Assembly: GCF_026151205.1 (NCBI RefSeq)
Contig: NC_087082.1
Coordinates: forward strand, 18,569,401 to 18,633,400
Length of the DNA stretch: 64,000 bases
Reading direction: 5' to 3'
From: Bolinopsis microptera
Taxonomy: Eukaryota; Ctenophora; Tentaculata; Lobata; Bolinopsidae
Every line of letters starts with the position of its first letter. The stretch's first letter is position 1. Made by a program: the position numbers and the translations under genes. This document shows, piece after piece, positions 53,877 to 64,000 of this stretch. The notes below the pieces were generated by a model. The model searched no databases. It saw nothing but the letters and a program-made list of their open reading frames with translations, and had not been told where the DNA came from.

Positions 53877-55309
53877 GTCCAACAGAGCAGCCCAATCTAT
53901 GAAGTCCGGTGGAGGGAGCTGTTTCCCCTTAGATTTCATCTACAAATTGAATGTGTTATTAACAATAATATCGTTGTTTTATCCTCAATGGAATATTCAT
54001 TCCAAACGATTGAGTTGTGTTTGATAAGACTTATTGACCAGGATCTTTGATAATCACAGGAATGAATAGGGCTTTGATCCTCAGTGACTAACAGATCAAT
54101 GGAATATTCATTTGAATTTACATGGTGATGTATGCTTATCAAAACTTGTAGATTTAAAGTTAGAAATACATATCTTAGATTCTAGGAAAATAATCTCACT
54201 TTTTTGGGACTGACAGCTGCGCTGGTGGTTGGTGTGACTGTGTCGTCTGCATCTGAAATGAAAATTTTTCATATTAGATGAACCAATTCCAAAATTTAAA
54301 TCATTTCTAATTATTCTTAAACATTAAACTATAGAGTGAGCTAGCTCGTAGGTATAATTTTATACACTGATCAAGTTTCTATTTGTATAGCATTCGATTA
54401 CAATGTTTTGAAATTTTAATAAAAACTAAATATGTATCATTTCTAAGAAGGTCTTCCAAATCTAAAATGGAGGGGTTTTGTTTTTACCTGGGTTTCTGGT
54501 AGTGGCGGTAGGTCGTTTAGCTATCTGGAAAATTTTCAAATTGACATACGATGTAACTTAACAAATTAAAATCACTGTGTAATACAGCAATGACATGTGA
54601 AGATTTTTGAATTTACACGGTGGTGCATGCTTGTCAAAACATGTAGATTTAAGGTTAGAAATACATCTACATCTTAGATCGTGATTTTACCTGCGTGGCC
54701 CCTGAACCCTGGTGATTAATCAATATTACCTTATATATGAGAAATCGAGGGTTCGGTTACGGTTAGATGTACTCACAAATTATATGTTCAAAAGTATAAA
54801 CTGTAGAAATATATTGATTTCTTTAAAAATAGACTCACTCTTTTTCGGTGTTTTGCTGGGGTTGACTGTTGTACTACTGGTGTGATGATGCTTAACCCAA
54901 CAACATTTTTGTAAGATTTGCCGTTTACAATCTTTTCAAGAGTCTTCATATTTATCTTACTATTTATCTGTTTGATATTATTTTCTATTACACAAAAATA
55001 AATTGCAAATTGAAAATTTGTGTCACAAAAATTTCATATGGTGAATTTGTCACTAATAGTAATTTTACGAGCAGATGTCAGATTTTCAATCTCCTACTTT
55101 ACACTATAACTGTTTTGAACTGAAATATTTTTAAAAAACCGTTAAAATTTGATCCTTTTGTATGGCAAACTACAAACCTTTAGCTCATCGGGGACAATCG
55201 ATGACCATATAAGATAGTCAGTCTCCTTGTTATCTTTCGTTTTTACAACGATTTTAACCCTCCCCTTACACGAACTCCCAATGAAGGTTAGTACACCTTC
55301 TACAATCAT
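53877..55309 (-). CDS. Five-exon OB-like gene, phases fully consistent
   Basis: Exons 55,178-55,309 (132 nt), 54,839-54,955 (117), 54,488-54,524 (37), 54,200-54,252 (53) and 53,877-53,939 (63); 402 nt, 134 codons, every junction in phase. Exon 1: MIVEGVLTFIGSSCKGRVK, TKDNKETDYLIWSSIVPDE; exon 2: MKTLEKIVNGKSYKNVVG then a basic KHRKR tail; exons 3-4 disordered (IAKRPTATTRNP, DDTVTPTTSAAVSPKK); exon 5: MKSKGKQLPPPDFIDWAAL and a GTAAGT donor, so the gene continues. The first two exons look like one OB-type barrel, the rest a basic linker. The most intact member of the family in this window. Role unknown; nucleic-acid binding inferred. Confidence 0.75.
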
Positions 55310-55499
55310 TGCTGAGTAAGATTTTAATGTGAAAAAATTAATAAAAAGCAGATAGTTTAAAACATTAATAACCAGGTCATCTAAGGAAACATTAAATCAA
55401 TATAAGAAACATGAAAATAACTCAATATTAGTTAGGGCTGACTGTTTTCTCTATTATAGATTCTTGAAAGTATCGGAAAATGCTAGTTTCAAAAATGCT

Positions 55500-55990
55500 C
55501 GAATTTTTTACGTATAAAAAGCTTAAAACAATTAATACTAGCTCAGGGTGTTGGTATGTGTCAGTGAGTTTTAAGAATGTTGGAGGAGCCAGCAGAATGA
55601 ACAAAAAGTGAATAATTTGTGTGCGTCTCTTCTTTATATAATCTCTTGGAACAAAGGTTGGATTTGATTAAAGTAACACTTACCGCGCTCAAGGAATTTT
55701 TACAACGGCAGGTGTACTGACACCTCGCTCCAAATCCTACGTTAAAGTAACAAAAAAAATAGCACAGAAAAAAAAGATCGAACCATCGTGTGAATAGAAC
55801 GGCAGGTGAACTGACACCTCGCTCTAAATCCTCGGAAATAAAAACGAACTGTAACGTTAAGTAAGAAAAATAAAATATAGCTTCCTGACCACTTTTATCT
55901 CGAAGGTTTTGAACTAAACAATGGAATATCTTGACAAAGTTAAACATCTGGAGCCAGTCCTGTTCCACAAAGTTTCATTGTAAATTTCAG
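55500..55990. other. No clear gene; one 33-bp direct repeat
   Basis: ACGGCAGGTG(T/A)ACTGACACC occurs at 55,702 and 55,799 with matching flanks (CTCGCTC(C/T)AAATCCT). A minus-strand frame spans 135 codons but has low-complexity hydrophobic content and is not supported. Confidence 0.5.
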
Positions 55991-56003
55991 CCATGATTTA
56001 TTT

Positions 56004-56210
56004 AAAATTAACTGGATCTGGACGAGTCATTTTAGGATCTATCAAATAATCGTTACGACCATTTTGACCGCAAAAATTAACTGGATCTGGACGAGTCATT
56101 TTAGGATCTATCAAATAATCGTTACGGCCATTTTTACCGCAAAAATTAACTGGATCTGGACGAGTCATTTTAGGATCTATCAAATAATCGTTACGGCCAT
56201 TTTGACCGCC
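56004..56210. repeat. 69-bp tandem repeat, three copies
   Basis: Unit starts AAAATTAACTGGATCTGGAC at 56,004, 56,073 and 56,142. As 69 is divisible by three both strands stay open (for example DPKMTRPDPVNF on the minus strand), which looks like a 23-residue protein repeat but has no other support. Confidence 0.9.
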
Positions 56211-56435
56211 ATTTTATCCTACACCTTTTCAACATGCTCGATTTGCATGAATCTCAAAACTGGGAGTCAAGTACACAAAGTGTCATTGCAAAAAGGATTG
56301 CCGAATAATCCCTAAAAGTGTCGAAAATCCGTGAAATTTTTACAAGTGTCGAAAATGCTCGAAATTTTTACAAGTGTCGGAAAATGTGTGCAATAGCAAA
56401 ATGTGTGCTATAGAGGGTAAATATCTCTTACTTAC

Positions 56436-57181
56436 CTAATATAGTGCGCAGGGTCTAAGCGAAACATTTTCATACCAAGCCGACGGTAATCTTCAAAGAC
56501 ACAGCAGAGAATGAGTACGTCTATTTTAAGATAAAGATCGTGTAGTTCCCCCAATGTTTCAATTCCAAAAACTTTGCAAGTTTTCAATAGACGCTGATAT
56601 TCGTCTTCAGAAAGATCGCTTTCATTGAGTTTGTTATAGAATTTACTCCTATCAGGTATCTTCTCTTCGAATCTTGAGAATCCATCAATGTAATCGTAGG
56701 GTATACCTTGTTATATTGAGTTTAATTGAGTCTCATTTCTTGGATCTATTGAAATACACTTATTGAATGAAATGTTTATCAAATTGTTCATAATACACAT
56801 TAATATCACAATTGTCTCATATTTGTATCAAGTCCCTTCTAAGTCGTTCTTATTCCTTTAGAGAGTCTTTAGTCGTGAGAAAACTCTTGAGCAGTGACAT
56901 ATTATCATATCATAAACGTTGTAACCAAGTTTTCTTAAAGCACACTTAAATTTCTCCTCATCGGGAAACTCTTGTCGAACCCAAGTGAATCCAACCTCAC
57001 CTCGTTGAAGGAGACTAGCGCATAGGTTATCCAAACTTCCGATTAGATGGCTCATAGAGTCATGGATAACAAACAGGGATGTCGACATTTGTGTATACTT
57101 CTCAGCTGTTGGCCTTAAAACATCAACGTCTTTTATTCTTAGACTTGCTGCCAAGCTCTTTATTAAAAATGATTATCATAC
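56436..57181 (-). pseudogene. polB: Second Polinton-type polymerase remnant, two exons
   Basis: Near-identical to 40,350-41,095, including the missing base after YDNHF, so it was copied after decay began. It ends at the exon-2 donor (here GTAAGT), and downstream polymerase exons are absent. Same order as in the other copy: OB-like pseudogene upstream, polymerase downstream. Confidence 0.85.
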
Positions 57182-57273
57182 CTGCAAGTGACAAAAATGT
57201 ATTGTTAAATTCAAGATCTAGATATATTGAAATACCTTTTTAAAAAACAAATAAAATCTGAACAACAATTTAC

Positions 57274-57740
57274 CCTTTCGTGTTGTGAAAGTAAACACTA
57301 GTCTTTTTTTCAGTCTTTTCTTTTTTATAGCCGGGGCAGTGACAGGCTGCTTTTCAAATACTTTCAGGGTTACATACCCATTCGTAGTGGCGGCAATGCC
57401 TTCATTTTTTTATTCATGAGAAAACATGTTCTTTTCTCTCAGTACGATACAACATAAATAACATTTTTCTGACTAAGATGAAGATTTGTTTATTCATTAA
57501 AGTTTCTTATCTTTATTTACGGATTAATTATTATTAAAGTCATTTGTGAATCATGTATTTAAAAAATATAATATCTAAGATTTACCATGAATCGGTCTTC
57601 TTCATCAGGAAACACACCTCAGTGTGCTCGCCTACAACGGCAAACATTTGCATCGGTTTGCCGTTGTTGGTGGACTTGTTGCGGAGGAACTTGATGACCC
57701 CTTTTACATAGGTATATCTCTTTTCGCTTGTAGATTCCAT
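57274..57740 (-). pseudogene. Second copy of the MESTSEKRY OB-like gene
   Basis: Exon 1 (57,586-57,740) and exon 2 (about 57,274-57,410) match 41,188-41,654 with a handful of substitutions and share the frameshift before PDEEDRF. Confidence 0.65.
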
Positions 57741-57956
57741 GGCTAAAGTAAAAATCGAATCAATATAAGAAACAACATGAAAATAGTCCAATACTAGTTC
57801 ATAGAGCAAAACTCAGTCTAAATACATAACACAGTTTTAACAATATAGATGACACTAGGAGACATTTCAAAACAACGGTATATTAACTTCAAAATCTAAG
57901 GTACAGTAGTTTCTAGAACAAAGTGTATTCCGCCGTGGATTCTATTCGGTTTGTCT

Positions 57957-58305
57957 GTACAGTTTTGAAATGAGATAAGAGAATGATTAAATATAGAGAA
58001 TGATAATAAATTAAAAACTAACTCTCGTGTTGTTTTGAAATAAGATAAGAGTATGATTAAATAGAGAATGATAACAAATAAAAAAGTAAACTAACTCTCG
58101 TGTTGTTTTGAAATGAGATAAGAGAATGATTAATTATAGAGAATGACAATAAATTAAAAACTAACTCTCGTGTTGTTTTGAAATAAGATAAGAGAATGAT
58201 TAAATAGAGAATGATAATAAATTAAAAAGTAAACTAACTCTCGTGTTGTTTTGAAATGAGATGAGAGAATGATTAAATAGAGAGTGATAATAAATTAAAA
58301 AGTAA
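57957..58305. repeat. 73-bp satellite, about five copies
   Basis: Longest array of the 73-base unit in the window; some units are shortened to about 68-71 bases by small deletions. The equivalent locus at 41,862-42,000 has two, so copy number changed after the segment was duplicated. Confidence 0.9.
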
Positions 58306-58413
58306 ATATATATAACCACTGATTTACATAATTCTAGAAAAGGAGAAACTATCAAACTATGGTGTAACCAAAACCAGTTGGTCTCTGCTCTCCAATTAAA
58401 GTTGTCTTCTCAC

Positions 58414-58551
58414 CACTTTTTTTGTTTGTTTCTAGGGATGTCTTCAGAATCCTTGAAGGATGTGCCGGGTGCGAGTATATTGACCATAAACTTTAGAGTA
58501 TCACTGTCACTCGAGAAGTGCTCGTTATTTTCGTTAGTGATACTCGGACAA
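58414..58551 (-). CDS. OB-like second-exon candidate
   Basis: After acceptor GTTGTTCAG: CPSITNENNEHFSSDSD, TLKFMVNILAPGTSFKD, SEDIPRNKQKK then GTGGTGAGA. The TLK(F/V) strand followed by a P-rich, lysine-ending tail parallels NGYHTLKVWEKNIPETNP at 42,096-42,252. Weak similarity; could be unrelated. Confidence 0.35.
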
Positions 58552-59074
58552 CTGAACAACTGTTTGTGTGTTTTGTGATATGCATCTTTATACCTATTTT
58601 AGAAGAGATTTTATAGAATGTTACAAGTGCAATAGGTTCAGTTTCAGACGAATTAAGCATAAATGATATCATTGCCATGTCTGAAGTGGTTTGTAAATGG
58701 GCCATTGTTAGCCCCAAGCGTTTTGGTCCCTCATTCCTGCCACTCAGCATTGCCTAATGTAAAGTAGAAATTTTTCTAAGACAATATCTAGAAACTGACC
58801 CTGTCTCACTAAATTCCCCTAAATTCAACCACTTACCATAATAAAAATACTAACAACCAAATAAAGTTTTTTAAATAAAGAATATTTCCTCAAGTTTACG
58901 TCTAGCTAACTAATTCGTGGTTTAAGCTCTTATTTTATTTATGATTAAAGGCATGTAAAATAAAACTTTTCGTTTCATTGAAAACTTTTCGTTTCATTGA
59001 ACCGAACGCTGTGTAGCGGATTTTGTAGCTGCTTTATGAGTTTGGACGATTCAGCCTTGTTCCGTGAAGAACAG

Positions 59075-59275
59075 AAGATTGTACGATTGGAATTTACCCC
59101 TACGAATTGATTTGCTGTAAATAGATTGAGCATTTTTTAGATGTTTGTACAATTCGATTGAGTCATTGTCGTCTTCAAAATTTGATTTGGCCTCTAATAG
59201 TTTGTCTCTGTTTTCTTGAATCTCTTCATTCCACCATTCTGCTTGTGATATTTCTGCTTTGTAGTTACAGCATGT
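59075..59275 (-). pseudogene. LINE linker fragment
   Basis: EWWNEEIQENRDKLLEAKS then YKHLKNAQSIYSKSIRRGK resembles the region between endonuclease and reverse transcriptase in LINE proteins, where a W-W-N-x-E motif is common. No adjoining endonuclease or transcriptase is visible. Tentative. Confidence 0.35.
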
Positions 59276-59878
59276 TGAAGAATTTACAGTAACCATATAA
59301 AATGATTTTTTACCAACATAGATCAATGAGTTAAGTATTATTGAATAACTCTGCAACATCATACAGTGATACCGTTTGTCCAGGATACTGTCGTAACCAC
59401 AGCTGAACCTCGCGGCTTAAGTTAGAGGATAGGGGCTTCATAAAAGCTACGTCTAGTGGCTGCATCCTACACAACATTTTTGTATTTTTTTAACTTTTTG
59501 CAGTGGTTTCTCCTATTGAACATTGAGAGAAGTTCGGTCTCCAACCCCGCTAAAAATATTCAGAAATAATAAGGATTAAGCAGAGTTTTAAAAAGCAGGT
59601 CAAGAAACACAATGATTTAAATAAAGATAAAAGAGAAATGAAGACAAAACACAAGTAAGATCAAAATAAAGATTAAGATGAAATAAAAAATGAAGAAGTC
59701 GTAAAAAATAGAAAGATTTAGATTCAAAGATATAAAAATACAAATTGAATCATATTATATAATATATAACTATAATATAATAATGATGCGGCTACATTGT
59801 ACCTCATAGTCACTGCTATTCGGTTGTTGTTAACTTCTTCACCATTCTGTCTTGAAGCTTCTAACAAGATCTGTAGCT

Positions 59879-60283
59879 TTAGCCGGACTCCCCGCTGTAC
59901 CAGCGGGGAAGGATTGCTGTCACTTCGGACAGGATCGAGGACATTAGGGCGTCCATGTTTTGGTCATGGGGTCCACTGAATCCGTACAGTGCTGCCATCA
60001 TGAGGGCCAGGATCTGCGCATACACTCTTCGTTTCCATATTTTAACGGGATTGGACGAGCGGGTAGAGGTATCTATCCTGTCCAGGATGGGTTTGAGATG
60101 TTGAAAAAGAGATATTCCCTCTTTTGTGGCAACTGCGTATGATATCTCGGCTATGAGAGGGGTTATTTCCACGTAACAGGTGCACCTCTCCTGTGGGTCG
60201 AGGCTGTCTAAGTCGAGAGGTTCCAGATTCCTGTAGAAGTTGAGTGTGCTGCTTGGTTTGTTCTGGATCACTCGTCCTATCAT
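59879..60283 (-). CDS. Second copy of the 140-residue protein
   Basis: Matches 48,188-48,610 to within a few residues but ends at SGESG because 370 bases are deleted and the downstream short exon (LQILLEASRQNG) is fused in another frame. Upstream flanks stay alike to about 61,100. Confidence 0.6.
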   Translation of the reverse strand: MIGRVIQNKPSSTLNFYRNLEPLDLDSLDPQERCTCYVEITPLIAEISYAVATKEGISLFQHLKPILDRIDTSTRSSNPVKIWKRRVYAQILALMMAALYGFSGPHDQNMDALMSSILSEVTAILPRWYSGESG

Positions 60284-61277
60284 TGTGTGTTCTTACAAGG
60301 GGCTAGAAAAAGGGTTTGGGTGTTAATTAGGTTAGTTATTATCGTTTGCAAGTAGATAATAGTGCAATTTGGGCTTGGCATGATTTGCAGTTGGTATTAC
60401 TGATCATGCGATGCACATTTTAAGGGAAAGGGATTGTAATGATTACTCGTGTAGGTAATAAAACAAGTAGCCGTTTCTTACAGACTAGATCAAATTATAA
60501 AGTGGGGTTATCAAACAATTAATAGGTTAGTACATATGAATAATCAATATAATAGAATACTACAACACTGTTGCTTGGACACACTTCTTTTCTATTGATT
60601 TGACAATTTCATCACCGCTTATATACGAATCTGAACCAGGTTGATTTACTTACAGTACATTCGCTGTCATCAGGTGATAATACGCAATAAGATGGGACTA
60701 AGTCATCTATTACTATAAGGATGGTGTTCTGTTTTTCGTCCTCGTCGCCATTTTGCTGTTTGTCTTTCAATAATACACAGGTTTAAACTAAAAACCAAAA
60801 CCCAGGTTTATTATCATCCTGGAATATTATTATATTATAAATCAATTATACAATAGCTTAATAAATAAATATGTAATTTAAGCTTGAATATATAGCAGGC
60901 GGTGAAAATAGTTCAAAATGATCGTCAAGAACAACTGTACACTTAACACTAGACTTGTGCCACAAAGATTCCTAAAATTCCAAATCCAGGAACTGGATTA
61001 GGTCCTGAAATATATAACTACGATTAAGAGTATTATTTGAGATAGGTATACCATAGTTGAATTATAATAAATTCAACTCGTTCTGAATAAAAGTCTGGAA
61101 TAATTTGTCTGATTAATAGTGTAACATAGGCTGTTCTAAATATTTAATCATTTTAATTTTATCACGTCTTAAGGATTTTAGCAGTCCACGAATTAGAAAT
61201 ATGGAGCTTGATACGTGTGGTAGTTGCAGCAGTCATGACGACATGACGTGTTAATGATAATCCAAAATGTATCTTAC

Positions 61278-61413
61278 CTTCACTACCGAGATGACATTGG
61301 CATCATAAATGATACCATCCTTGAATGGGTTCGTCAAAACGATGTCCCCTACTGACCAAACATTAGCGCTTCCCTGGTGGATGATCATGTCTTTATCATT
61401 ACATAATTGACAA
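61278..61413 (-). CDS. Exon with CQLC motif and tudor/agenet-like strand
   Basis: After acceptor TGTTTCAAG: CQLCNDKDMIIHQGSANVW, SVGDIVLTNPFKDGIIYDA, NVISVVK, donor GTAAGA. V-G-D-I-V-L followed by (F/Y)-x-A-x-(V/I) resembles the small beta barrels found beside BEN domains in invertebrate proteins. No second half found. Phase 1 entry, phase 0 exit. Confidence 0.45.
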
Positions 61414-61508
61414 CTTGAAACAATACCATACAAATAATTAAACAAATGACACGTACCGTCACGTGTCCCACTACAAGTACAACAATGATTAAATAAATTA
61501 AAATAAAG

Positions 61509-62110
61509 TGAATCCGCCGAGAACCTGGGGTATTACCAAAATTTGTATAATACAAAATTAAAGTATTATTATTACCTTCATGAAAGTGTTCATGATATGG
61601 AACCCACCATAACCAAAGTGAAACCTATGGGTTTCACCATCTTTTACGTTCTTTCTAGACGCCTGTGCACTGATAAATCTGTTTTCTGTAAGCTCATCAC
61701 CAGTTACACAAGTTTCTATCATATGCAAAGTTTATTTTTGTCTAAGAAAAAAAAAACATTTCTGTTCAATTACAACTAAATTATTTCACTAATATTATAA
61801 ACATGATAATATTGTTATTCTAGTACTATTAACGTTGGTAGAATAACGATAATTTATATTCAATATAACGTTTAAAACAATAGTCAAGGCAGATAAAGTT
61901 TTACCTAATTTATAATCAGGTTGCGTGGAACTATTTTGGTAAGCTCAGTCAGTATCTGACCGGATTCAGATGTACTCATTTGATAGTGATCAAGTGCTTC
62001 CAAACAAAACTGGAATAATTCATAGTCATAACATAACTTACGTTATGTATAACCAGTTCCTCTGTGTTATATATTATATTCCTTTTTGCAGTGGTCCTAC
62101 TTCTTGTGGT
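61509..62110. repeat. Segment duplicated from 52,549-53,140
   Basis: High similarity starts at AGTGAATCCGCCGAGAACCT and runs about 590 bases, non-coding in both. The breakpoint falls inside the coiled-coil exon of the other copy. Confidence 0.8.
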
Positions 62111-62277
62111 TTCAGATTGAAAGATATAAAGATATTATATAAAGATATAAATAATAATAATAAGAAAGATATCTAATAAAGGTAAAAATAAGTTTAGCTT
62201 GGTTTCTGCTCATTTCCTCAAGCGTCTGTCCCTGCACACATCCACTGTAACAGTACAGACTCTGCTTGGTTGCCAGG

Positions 62278-62416
62278 GGTTGCCTCATCGCCTATATAAC
62301 ACCATACAACCATAGAATGCTGTGAATCCCTATCATCGTCATTTTCATTATTGTACTCACTACTATATAACAATATGGTTGCCTCATCGCCTATATAATA
62401 CCATACAACCATAGAA
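62278..62416. repeat. Direct repeat TCATCGCCTATATAA...
   Basis: The 37-base block GCCTCATCGCCTATATAA(C/T)ACC plus ATACAACCATAGAATG occurs at 62,279 and 62,379, and once more, diverged, at about 63,148-63,180. The two outer copies may flank the G/C-run elements as duplicated target. Confidence 0.6.
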
Positions 62417-62621
62417 TGACATCATACATTGTAAGGCACAGGGGATATTTTTGTTATTTTTAAAATAAATAAAATATAAAGTAAATAATAATTATAACAT
62501 ATAATAATAATTATTTGGATGTTATTTTTTCTCCGAACTTGTGCGGGTGAATGCCCTACCACAGTGTAGAGTAATTAACGTGTCTCAAAGTAACTTCCTC
62601 CACCTCCTAAAATACAATGAT

Positions 62622-62647
62622 GGGGGGGGGGGGGGGTGGGTACCAAT

Positions 62648-62683
<36 letters not shown>

Positions 62684-63059
62684 GGGTACCAATGGCATAA
62701 TGGAGAATTGGCCAATAAAAATTTCCATTTATGCCATAAAACGTATGTCATTTATACCATTTTTTGACATTCTATGCCCCCCCCCCCCCCCCCCCCCCCC
62801 CCGTTTGATATAATACATTTCTATTTTCTTTATTTGTCATATGAATCTTTAACGATCATTCCAAGCGTTATAAAGCATGACACATGTCTCTTATTCAAGT
62901 ACTAATAATAATTTGCGAATTTAAAGTCATCCTAAAGGTCAAATATGAAGAACTAAATTCATGGCATAAATGGAGAATTGGCCAATAAAAATGTCCATTT
63001 ATGCCATAAAACGTATGCCATTTATGCCATTTTATGCCATTGGTACCCCCCCCCCCCCC
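62622..63059. mobile_element. Paired miniature elements with G- and C-run ends
   Basis: Two related cores, 62,691-62,776 and 62,961-63,045, each with ATGGAGAATTGGCCAATAAA and CCATTTATGCCATAAAACGT. G runs (about 15 and 42 long) precede the first, a 26-C run follows it and a 14-C run ends the second; GGTACCAATGGCATAA at the left is mirrored by ATGCCATTGGTACC at the right. No target duplication seen. Probably a nested or rearranged pair of one family. Confidence 0.6.
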
Positions 63060-63699
63060 GCTATAGGTTGAGGGTAAAGTCTTGAGGTAGTTTGACCGGC
63101 CCTGGTATTTTATCATTGGTGAATGACACCATGTTTTTGTGATAGGCCTTATCGCCTATATAACACCATACAACCATAATATAGTAGTAATATTCGTGCT
63201 GATTTGGCTGCAAAAAATATATATTCTGCACATGTGTCATGTGGTAAAAAAGAGCGCCTCTGATTGGTCATTAAAGCAGTGTCACGTGATTTACATTCGT
63301 TTTGGTGAATCTGGTTGGCTAGTTGGCGTTGTCACGTGATCACAGGTGACAGGTAGTCGACCACAGGTGCAGTGGTCGAACTACACATTACCATTTATGG
63401 TATAACAAGGGGACATTGCCTCCTAATATGGAGTAGGGTCTCTATCAGGTCACGTGATCAAGGTTAAGACCAATCAGCGTCAAATATCAAAGAATGTAAA
63501 CATCAGTTTTACACAAAGACAAAAATAGAATGAAACTGCAGCTTCCAATTACAAATTTACATATAATACTGTACAGAAAACCGGTGTGAGACACTTCAAA
63601 TGTCTAAAAAAGTGGTACTGATGCCGTCATCTAGCACCTTTCGTTTACAATAAAAATAACTAAGTCCATTCCTCTCCATGTTGTAGCTCAACATTACAT

Positions 63700-63890
63700 T
63701 ATTCTTGAGCATAAATCCTCTGTTCGTCGAACTGACTGCTTGTTTGCTATCCGAGACAGAGTGGAAGTGGTCGATGGTGACTCTCGCCGATTTGTCGATG
63801 CCCTTAGTCGAACACTTTTCTTTCTGTCTCTCGTCAGGGCCAAAACAAAAATAAGTTTAGGCCAAAAGCCCAACAAAGCCACCTCCGCTC
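63700..63890 (+). other. Possible coding fragment, plus strand
   Basis: A plus-strand frame reads EHKSSVRRTDCLFAIRDR, VEVVDGDSRRFVDALSRT and LFFLSLVRAKTKIS. Composition is protein-like, but there is no splice or start evidence and the reverse strand is open as well. Confidence 0.2.
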
Positions 63891-63958
63891 CCTAGGATCA
63901 GCTGACCCCGGACCAGTGGAAACTTACCGACTGCTTAAGTTTGATACTTATGCAGTTC

Positions 63959-64000
63959 CTATATATATATATAATATATATATATAATATATATATATAT
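63959..64000. repeat. (TA)n microsatellite at window end
   Basis: ATATATAT tract with AA interruptions, running to the last base. Confidence 0.9.

Noticed and set aside
56004-56210. A 23-residue protein repeat (DPKMTRPDPVNF)
   Set aside because: Period of 69 bases leaves both strands open; no start, splice site or wider gene.

Overview
The window looks like metazoan nuclear DNA, probably from a marine invertebrate, though the species cannot be fixed from sequence alone. The evidence is AT-rich DNA, short exons with GTAAGT-type donors and pyrimidine-tract acceptors, two families of LINE-type retrotransposons, foldback and miniature DNA transposons, dispersed minisatellites and long G runs. 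Nothing resembles an operon, a ribosome binding site or a CRISPR array. Coordinates of exon edges were read by eye from splice dinucleotides and reading phase; no search could be run.

Layout. Positions 1-13,150 and 27,900-63,200 hold a mosaic of short exons, nearly all on the minus strand, in many near-identical or diverged copies (segmental and exon duplications). The best gene models are a five-exon gene at 53,877-55,309 whose phases all agree; a two-exon C2H2 zinc-finger gene at 46,763-47,277; a two-exon gene at 42,096-42,584; an arginine/glutamate-rich gene at 31,827-33,750 broken by one stop and one frameshift; a spliced gene at 30,455-31,056 with a broken copy at 8,056-8,606; and a zinc-finger protein at 51,720-51,950. 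Several unrelated-looking exons start with the same small domain pattern (a glycine followed by hydrophobic strands, about 45-55 residues, then a donor). I infer a radiating family of OB-fold-like nucleic-acid-binding domains. Pieces of a protein-primed family B DNA polymerase of the Polinton/Maverick type, split by introns, occur twice (39,376-41,095 and 56,436-57,181).

Positions 13,152-20,525 are one giant foldback transposon with kilobase arms built from GCGCTTATAAGCGC palindromes. It sits in the 5' splice donor of an exon and is flanked by a target duplication that recreates that donor. Directly beyond it, 20,860-27,915 is a plus-strand LINE whose first ORF joins an AlkB-like dioxygenase to an SGNH esterase. 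Its second ORF (PHD finger, endonuclease, reverse transcriptase) is split by a second, 2.3-kb foldback element with a 5-bp target duplication. A second LINE, also plus strand, lies at 36,889-39,007 with an 11-bp target duplication.

How it may work together: the minus-strand genes look like a fast-evolving cluster of small DNA/RNA-binding proteins, part of it derived from a Polinton-like element, that has grown by duplication, exon shuffling and transposon insertion. Many copies are visibly broken. Function beyond domain type is not claimed.
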